A stretch of DNA of 64,000 nt from positions 33,001 to 97,000 of the forward strand of contig CAJKQX010000002.1 of assembly GCA_905202125.1 (NCBI GenBank), read 5' to 3'. The position numbers and the translations under genes were made by a program. The notes beneath the pieces were generated by a model. It saw only the letters and a program-made list of their open reading frames with translations, made no database searches and was not told the DNA's origin. This stretch comes from an uncultured Prevotella sp. (GTDB taxonomy: Bacteria; Bacteroidota; Bacteroidia; Bacteroidales; Bacteroidaceae). Below are positions 58,739-64,000 of the stretch, piece after piece (position 1 is the first letter of the stretch; each line of letters opens with the position of its first letter).

Positions 58739-61700
58739 ATGCAGAAAAAATTCTTTGCATTGGCACTTGCCTCGTGCATGACTCTCACCACAGCATCAGC
58801 ACAAGACAACGGTGCCAAGAAAATGAAGGCCTACATGGTGGCCGACGCACACCTTGACACACAGTGGAACTGGGACATCCAGACCACTATCAAACGATAT
58901 GTGTGGAAGACCATGACACAGAATCTGCACCTGTTGGACAATTATCCCAACTATGTGTTCAACTTCGAGGGTGCAGTGAAATACTCGTGGATGAAGGAGT
59001 ATTATCCCACCGAGTTTGAGCGTGTGAAGAAATACATCGACAACGGACGCTGGCATCTCACCGGCACATCGTGGGACGCCAACGAGACGGTCATTGTATC
59101 GCCCGAGTCGTTCCTGCGCAACATCCTGCTCGGACAGAATTTCTATCGCAAGGAGTTCAACAAGGAGTCTACCGACCTCTTCCTGCCCGACTGCTTCGGA
59201 TTCAGCTATTTCATGCCAACGATGGCGGCCCACTGCGGACTCATTGGTTTCTCCACACAGAAATTGGGATGGCGCAACCACGCCTTCTTCGACGGCGGCA
59301 AGAGATATCCTTACACAGTCGGTCTGTGGCAGGGTATCGACGGAAGCCGCATCATGCTGACCCACGGCTTCGGCTATGGCGAGCGTTTCAAGGGCGACAT
59401 GTCCAGTGACAAGAAGATCATGAAGGAGATAGGGGAGAGCCCGCTCAACATGGTTTACCGCTATTACGGTACGGGTGATACCGGCGGTTCGCCTAATATT
59501 CCCTCAGTACGTGCCCTCGAAAAAGGAATCAAGGGCGATGGTCCCATCCAGATCATCAGCGCCACGAGCGACCAGATGTACAAGGATTTCCTGCCTTACG
59601 ACAAACATCCCGAACTGCCTGTCTATGACGGAGAGCTCTTCATGGACGTACACGGCACGGGCTGCTACACATCTCAGGCTGCCATGAAATTCTACAACCG
59701 TCAGAACGAGCATCTCGGCGATGCTGCCGAACGTGCATCCGTGGTGGCCGAATGGCTCGGTGCCACCGCCTATCCCATGCGCGATATGGACGAGAGCTGG
59801 AAGCGTGTGCTCCTCCATCAGTTCCACGACGACCTGCCCGGAACAAGTATTCCGCGCGCTTACGAGTTCTCATGGAATGACGAGTTGATCTCGCTCCAGC
59901 GATTCTCCAACAACCTCACTACCGCCGTCAAGGCCGTGGCAGGCAAGATGAACACTCAGGTGGCCGGCACTCCCGTGGTGCTCTACAACACCGAGTCGTT
60001 CCCGATGAACGCCGTGGCAGAGCTGACCATGCCCGACAAGGCCGCTGCCTACACCGTTACCGACGCTAAAGGTCGCAAGGTGGCATCACAGGTGGTGACC
60101 GACACTCGTGGCGAGAAACACCTCATCGTAGACGCATCTGTGCCCGCAACGGGTTTCGCCGTGTACAGCGTGAAGGCAGGTGGCAAAGCCGTGAAGACTG
60201 CTCCCAAGAACGCTAACGAAATAGAAAACTCAGTCTACAAACTCACCGTGGACAACAAGGGTAACATCGTGTCGATCATCGACAAGCGTGCCGGCAAGCA
60301 ACTCGTGGCCAACGGCAAGTCCATCGGTCTCGTGGTGTTCGACGACTGCACGTCTGAGGCATGGCCCGCATGGGAGATACTCAAGCACACAGTGGACAAG
60401 GCTCCCGTGCCTGTCATTGACAACGCCACAGTCACACTGGTGGAGAACGGACCGCTGCGCAAGTCTCTCCGCGTGACCAAGACCTACGGCGACTCCAAGT
60501 TCACTCAGTATATCAGACTGTATGAAGGCGCACAGGCCGACCGCATCGACGTTTGCAACGAGGTGGACTGGCACTCGCTCAACTCTCTGCTCAAGGTGCA
60601 GTTCCCGCTCAACGTCATCAACGAGAAGGCTACCTACGACCTCGGACTGGGTAGCGTGGAGCGTGGCAACAACCGCGACAACAGCTATGAGGTTTATTCT
60701 CACGAGTGGACCGACCTCACCGACCGCTCGGGCGACTACGGTGTGACCGTGCTCAACGACAGCAAGTATGGTTGGGACAAACCCGACAACAACACCATAC
60801 GTCTCTCTCTGCTCTTCGCTCCGAAACCCGGTGGCGGATACACCTATCAGGACCATCAGGACATGGGCTACCACGAGTTCACATACAGCATCGTGGGACA
60901 TGCCGGCGCGCTCGACAAGGCCGCTGCCGTCAAGAAATCGACCGTGCTCAACAGTCCGATACGCGCCTTCGCTTCTTCTAAACATAAGGGCAGCCTCGGT
61001 CGCGAGTTCTCGTTCGTCTCCAATGACAATGACAACATCACGGTAAGAGCCCTCAAGAAGGCCGAGACAAGCAACGAGTATGTGGTGCGCGTCTATGAGA
61101 ACACCGGTAAGGAAACTCAGAATGCCCAGCTCACCTTTGCCGCCAATATCGTCAAGGCTGTCGAGGCCGATGGTACGGAGAAGGAGATAGGTGCCGCCGG
61201 CTTCTCTGGCAACAAGCTCAACGTGAGCGTAAAACCCTTCAGCCTGAAGACCTACAAGGTGACATTCGCCGCACAGCCTGCTGACGCTCAGCAGACATGC
61301 CATCTGGAACTGCCGTTCAACAAGAGATGTTTCTCATACAACGAGTATCGCAGCGCAGCCGACTTTGAGGGTGGCAACAGCTATGCTGCCGAACTGATGC
61401 CGGCCGACGGTCTGACCGTGGACGGTGTGCACTTCGCTTTCGGCGAGATGGATGCCGAGAACGGACTCTCCTGCAAGGGCGACACCATCAACCTGCCCGA
61501 GGGTGGCATATATAATAAGGTGTATGTGCTCGCCGCCTCTTCGCGTGGCGACCGTGAGGCCACATTCGCTGTGGGCGGTCAGAAACAGACCGTCAACGTG
61601 CCCTTCTATGGCGGATTCGTAGGCCAGTGGGGACACGACGGACATACCACGGGTTATCTCAAGGATGCCGAGGTGGCTTATGTGGGCACACATACACACT

Positions 61701-62323
61701 CTTCGCTCGAAGACCGCGTGTACGAGTTCTCTTACATGTTCAAGTATGAACTCAACATCCCGAAGGGCGCCCGCCAAATCATCCTGCCCAACGACGAGAA
61801 CGTTGTGATCTTTGCCGCTACTCTGGTCAACGACAACAACGAGGTGACTCCTCTCAGCCCGCTCTTCCGTACAGGCAACCGTCCTGCCGCAGAGACAGAG
61901 AAGACGGTACGTCCCAATCTGCTCAAAGGTGCTAAGGTGATTGCCAAGTCGGGCGAGGTGAACAAGGAGGAGGCTGCCGAAAACCTCATCGATGGCAACG
62001 TGGAGACCAAGTGGTGCGACACATCAGTTGTGCCCAACTACGTGGCTTTCGACATGGGCCAAAGCAAGACCATCACCGGATGGAAACTCGTCAATGCCGG
62101 CGTCGAGGGTTCCGACTATGTCACACGCACATGCCTGTTTCAGGTGCGCGACACCGAGAACGGCGAGTGGCAGACAGTAGATATGTTCGACGGCAACGCC
62201 AAAAACGAGGTGGAGCGTTCGTTCAAGCCTGTCAAGGCGCGTTACGTACGTCTGTTCATTCCCGGACCGACACAGGACGTCACCCACGACGCAGCCCGCG
62301 TCTACGAGTTTGAGGTATTCTGA
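58739..62323 (+). CDS. Exported GH38 alpha-mannosidase with C-terminal discoidin (F5/8 type C) domain
   Basis: It hydrolyses alpha-mannosides, for instance in host N-glycans. The 1194-residue product has a signal peptide (1-21) and a GH38 catalytic domain. Zinc ligands H38 and D40 are in AHLDTQWNWD, the nucleophile D151 in LPDCFGFS and a late ligand H363 in HQFHDDLPGTS. GH38 middle and C-terminal beta domains extend to about residue 1050. The final 140 residues (NLLKGAKVIAKSGE on, with WKLVNAGVEG and ARYVRLFIPGP) match discoidin/CBM32-type carbohydrate-binding modules. Codon use is strongly biased toward C-ending codons, suggesting high expression. The leader and promoter are at 58607-58683. 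Confidence 0.92.
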   Translation: MQKKFFALALASCMTLTTASAQDNGAKKMKAYMVADAHLDTQWNWDIQTTIKRYVWKTMTQNLHLLDNYPNYVFNFEGAVKYSWMKEYYPTEFERVKKYIDNGRWHLTGTSWDANETVIVSPESFLRNILLGQNFYRKEFNKESTDLFLPDCFGFSYFMPTMAAHCGLIGFSTQKLGWRNHAFFDGGKRYPYTVGLWQGIDGSRIMLTHGFGYGERFKGDMSSDKKIMKEIGESPLNMVYRYYGTGDTGGSPNIPSVRALEKGIKGDGPIQIISATSDQMYKDFLPYDKHPELPVYDGELFMDVHGTGCYTSQAAMKFYNRQNEHLGDAAERASVVAEWLGATAYPMRDMDESWKRVLLHQFHDDLPGTSIPRAYEFSWNDELISLQRFSNNLTTAVKAVAGKMNTQVAGTPVVLYNTESFPMNAVAELTMPDKAAAYTVTDAKGRKVASQVVTDTRGEKHLIVDASVPATGFAVYSVKAGGKAVKTAPKNANEIENSVYKLTVDNKGNIVSIIDKRAGKQLVANGKSIGLVVFDDCTSEAWPAWEILKHTVDKAPVPVIDNATVTLVENGPLRKSLRVTKTYGDSKFTQYIRLYEGAQADRIDVCNEVDWHSLNSLLKVQFPLNVINEKATYDLGLGSVERGNNRDNSYEVYSHEWTDLTDRSGDYGVTVLNDSKYGWDKPDNNTIRLSLLFAPKPGGGYTYQDHQDMGYHEFTYSIVGHAGALDKAAAVKKSTVLNSPIRAFASSKHKGSLGREFSFVSNDNDNITVRALKKAETSNEYVVRVYENTGKETQNAQLTFAANIVKAVEADGTEKEIGAAGFSGNKLNVSVKPFSLKTYKVTFAAQPADAQQTCHLELPFNKRCFSYNEYRSAADFEGGNSYAAELMPADGLTVDGVHFAFGEMDAENGLSCKGDTINLPEGGIYNKVYVLAASSRGDREATFAVGGQKQTVNVPFYGGFVGQWGHDGHTTGYLKDAEVAYVGTHTHSSLEDRVYEFSYMFKYELNIPKGARQIILPNDENVVIFAATLVNDNNEVTPLSPLFRTGNRPAAETEKTVRPNLLKGAKVIAKSGEVNKEEAAENLIDGNVETKWCDTSVVPNYVAFDMGQSKTITGWKLVNAGVEGSDYVTRTCLFQVRDTENGEWQTVDMFDGNAKNEVERSFKPVKARYVRLFIPGPTQDVTHDAARVYEFEVF

Positions 62324-62345
62324 TAATCGATTTATATCCGTGACC

Positions 62346-62386
62346 ACGGGGCGATCCTTCAACATCGGGTCGCCCCGTTTTTTTTA
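62346..62386 (+). terminator. Terminator of the mannosidase gene
   Basis: The stem ACGGGGCGA with TCGCCCCGT, extended by inner GC pairs, is followed by nine T. Confidence 0.92.
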
Positions 62387-62441
62387 TTTATTTATATTCG
62401 CGATTTGATTAATTCCTTTTTCGTGATTAATAAACCCTCCG

Positions 62442-62552
62442 CAAGGGAGGAAAACAAAGTGGGCATGGGCTGATTGCGGCCGCAACAGGTTGCGGCCCTA
62501 CATCCATAATCATAATGTTGAACGAAATACCGGTGGATTGCGGCCGCACATC
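62442..62552 (-). repeat. Left copy of a 112-bp inverted repeat flanking the ompA-like gene
   Basis: Its reverse complement matches 63837-63949 with only a few mismatches and one indel. It includes two GCGGCCGC cores and the strings CCGGTATTTCGTTCAACATT and GCCCACTTTGT. Confidence 0.9.
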
Positions 62553-62578
62553 TCCATAAAGAGGACAGACCGGCCATG

Positions 62579-62648
62579 TAGGGCCGCAACCCGTTGCGGC
62601 CGCAAGGTAGGAAAACAAAGTGGGCCGCAACCTGTTGCGGCCGCAAGG
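62579..62648. repeat. Two GCGGCCGC palindromic repeats in direct orientation
   Basis: The copies at 62579-62607 and 62621-62648 read GGGCCGCAACC[C/T]GTTGCGGCCGCAAGG. They are separated by GAAAACAAAGT, which also occurs in the 112-bp repeat. Confidence 0.85.
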
Positions 62649-62736
62649 ACCCCATCCCAAATAATCATCCTTTTTGGTTAAATCAACGTTAATCACACTC
62701 TCTCATTAGTTAAAATACATTAAACTCGTTTTATAT

Positions 62737-62769
62737 TTTGCCATTTCGTGCGTCTAATAAATATCTTTG
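62737..62769 (+). promoter_or_regulatory. Promoter of the OmpA-like lipoprotein gene
   Basis: TTTG (62737-62740) and TATCTTTG (62762-62769) are 21 nt apart, an exact consensus match. Confidence 0.75.
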
Positions 62770-62842
62770 CAAAATAAAATCCATAATTTCGATTTTTCGC
62801 AAATCGATGAATGGGAAAACAACAAATAAATTATAGGCAGAT

Positions 62843-63715
62843 ATGAAAAAGAATGTAATGATGGTAATGGCAGCCGCCGTGATGTTGCTCGTCACCGGCT
62901 GTGCAAGCAAGAAGGATCTGGAGAACTGTCGCTTTGAGAACAAAGAGCTCATGGGTTCTTATCAGCAGGCCAAAGACGATCTGGCTGATGTCAAGGCTCA
63001 ACTTGCTGCAGCTAATGCGCGTGTGTCTTCTCTTGACGACCAGCTCAAACGCCAGAAGGAAGATTACAACGCCTTGCAAAAGTCGCTCGACAAGAGCCTT
63101 ACCAACGCAGGTTCCAACAATGTGAACATATCCAAGCTCGTCGACCAGATCAACGAGTCCAACCAGTATATCCGACATCTCGTGGAGGTGAAATCGAAGT
63201 CTGACTCGCTCAACATGGTGCTCACCAACAACCTCACACGCTCGCTCAGCCGTGAGGAACTCAAAGAGGTCGACGTGCAGGTGCTCAAAGGCGTGGTATA
63301 CATCTCCCTGGCCGACAACATGCTCTACAAGAGCGGCAGCTACGAGATCAACGACCGTGCGGCCGAGACTCTCAGCAAGATAGCCAAGATCATCACCGAC
63401 TACAAAGACTATGATGTGCTCATCGAAGGCAACACCGACAATGTGCCCGTCAACGCCTCAAGCCCGGCGATGAAGAACATACGCAACAACTGGGACCTCT
63501 CCTGCTTGAGGGCTTCAAGCGTGGTGCAGTATCTCCAGAACAACTATGGCGTCAACCCCAAACGTCTCACCGCCGGAGGACGTGGCGAGTACAATCCTCT
63601 CACCGACAATGGCAGCGAGGTGGGTAAGCAGCGCAACCGACGCACACAGATTATCATCACACCCAAGCTCGACCAGTTTATGGATCTCATAGACAAGGCG
63701 CCGGAGGGTGAGTGA
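62843..63715 (+). CDS. OmpA-family lipoprotein with coiled coil
   Basis: The 290-residue outer-membrane lipoprotein has the signal MKKNVMMVMAAAVMLLVTGC with lipobox VTGC (C20). An alpha-helical coiled coil (about 22-110, with heptads such as LAAANARVSSLDDQLKRQKED) follows. A C-terminal OmpA domain of about 150-280 includes IEGNTDNVPVNA, the SCLRASSVVQYL segment and KQRNRRTQIIITPK. It probably tethers the outer membrane to peptidoglycan. It has its own promoter and terminator and is flanked by inverted repeats. Confidence 0.94.
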   Translation: MKKNVMMVMAAAVMLLVTGCASKKDLENCRFENKELMGSYQQAKDDLADVKAQLAAANARVSSLDDQLKRQKEDYNALQKSLDKSLTNAGSNNVNISKLVDQINESNQYIRHLVEVKSKSDSLNMVLTNNLTRSLSREELKEVDVQVLKGVVYISLADNMLYKSGSYEINDRAAETLSKIAKIITDYKDYDVLIEGNTDNVPVNASSPAMKNIRNNWDLSCLRASSVVQYLQNNYGVNPKRLTAGGRGEYNPLTDNGSEVGKQRNRRTQIIITPKLDQFMDLIDKAPEGE

Positions 63716-63786
63716 TATTGTATTGACAAGTTTAAGGAAAATTGTAATAGATGATTCAATAGGGTATTAGTATTTATATAATGTCG

Positions 63787-63820
63787 AAGCGGCTTTTCGT
63801 GAGAAATGCCGCTTTTTTTT
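63787..63820 (+). terminator. Terminator of the OmpA-like lipoprotein gene
   Basis: AAGCGGC and TTTC pair with GAAA and GCCGCTT around a GTGA tetraloop, followed by eight T. Confidence 0.92.
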
Positions 63821-63836
63821 CAACATTATGAATATG

Positions 63837-63949
63837 GATGTGCGGTCGCAATCCACCGGTATTTCGTTCAACATTATGAATATGGATGTAGGGCCGCAAC
63901 CTGTTGCGGCCGCAATCAGCCCCATGCCCACTTTGTCTTCCTCTCTTGC
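63837..63949 (+). repeat. Right copy of the 112-bp inverted repeat
   Basis: It is the inverse of 62442-62552. It contains a degenerate GCGGTCGC at 63842-63849 and a full TAGGGCCGCAACC...GCGGCCGCAA repeat at 63889-63916. Confidence 0.9.
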
Positions 63950-64000
63950 GGCCGCAATCAGCCGCAATCAGCCCCATGCCCACTTTGTCTTCCTCTCTTG
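63912..64000. repeat. Tandem direct repeat at the window end
   Basis: GCAATCAGCCCCATGCCCAC and the following TTTGTCTTCCTCTCTTG occur at 63912-63948 and again at 63964-64000, separated by GCGGCCGCAATCAGCC. The array may continue beyond the window. Confidence 0.85.

Larger units (their letters stand above)
62324..62842. other. Non-coding gap with terminator, GCGGCCGC repeats and the ompA-like promoter
   Basis: No gene is supported. The gap holds the mannosidase terminator, the left copy of the 112-bp inverted repeat, three further GCGGCCGC repeats and the promoter of the next gene. Confidence 0.75.

Noticed and set aside
62427..62696. Short frames over the GCGGCCGC repeats (also 57742-57987 and 63767-63983)
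   Set aside because: Translations such as GCGPT/RNRLRP follow the repeat and change with copy number; there is no coding signature.

Overview
The window reads as a chromosome segment of an anaerobic Bacteroidales bacterium, most likely Prevotellaceae or a close relative. The evidence is consistent across the window. At least eight genes are preceded by the Bacteroidetes promoter TTTG-N19-21-TAnnTTTG. Two type IX secretion (T9SS) components, PorQ and PorE, are present, and two secreted proteins end in a T9SS-like sorting tail. Families that are mostly or only Bacteroidetes-specific also occur (DUF4954, NigD-like, DUF349, DUF1573, DUF5056). Genus-level placement is a guess.

Layout. 1-3.8 kb: a truncated DUF4954 gene, hflX and an AlkD-type repair gene, all on minus. 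4-9.2 kb: an amino-sugar operon (GH20 hexosaminidase, nagB) followed by a UvrD-like helicase with a DnaQ-type exonuclease domain inside it. 9.3-17 kb: an OPT transporter, a T9SS-tailed M6 protease, the deletion remnant of a flavoprotein gene, and clpB. 17-22.7 kb: a three-gene heavy-metal RND efflux operon. 22.8-31.6 kb: YitT, a secreted protein built from two tandem homologous halves, corA with a structured leader, a DUF349 protein with another structured leader, a Bcp peroxiredoxin, a MATE exporter and a NigD-like lipoprotein. 32-45 kb: a very large alpha-2-macroglobulin-like protein with DUF1573 and ispH; cmk-porQ on minus; then tonB, a polyprenyl synthase, an unknown gene and TatD. 45.4-48.4 kb: tRNA-Ser(GGA) directly upstream of an exbB-unknown-exbD-exbD operon, then an Lrp regulator. 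48.5-57.4 kb: a MITE-like element, the folA-thyA-rRNA methyltransferase operon, a membrane protein/ECF sigma/DUF5056 operon, porE and topB. 57.4-64 kb: a repeat-rich gap, a GH38 alpha-mannosidase, and an OmpA-like lipoprotein flanked by inverted repeats.

Most coding content is ordinary housekeeping, envelope and glycan metabolism. GH20, NagB and GH38 fit a glycan-degrading gut or oral lifestyle, and ExbBD/TonB fits TonB-dependent uptake.

The least explained content is non-coding. (1) Four arrays each contain four 22-bp palindromic units. Three belong to one sequence family with related flanks. The fourth has a different palindrome but the same geometry. All four lie upstream of genes, three of them in gaps between divergent genes and none between convergent genes. 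(2) A family of repeats centred on TTGCGGCCGCAA is present, including an inverted pair of about 112 bp around the ompA-like gene. (3) A MITE-like element of about 195 bp has 18-19 bp terminal inverted repeats, and a minimal palindrome elsewhere carries the same end. (4) There are structured leaders of about 120 nt before corA, the DUF349 gene and the mannosidase gene. (5) A tRNA gene appears to share its transcript with exbB. These are sequence-based inferences; no searches or folding calculations were run.
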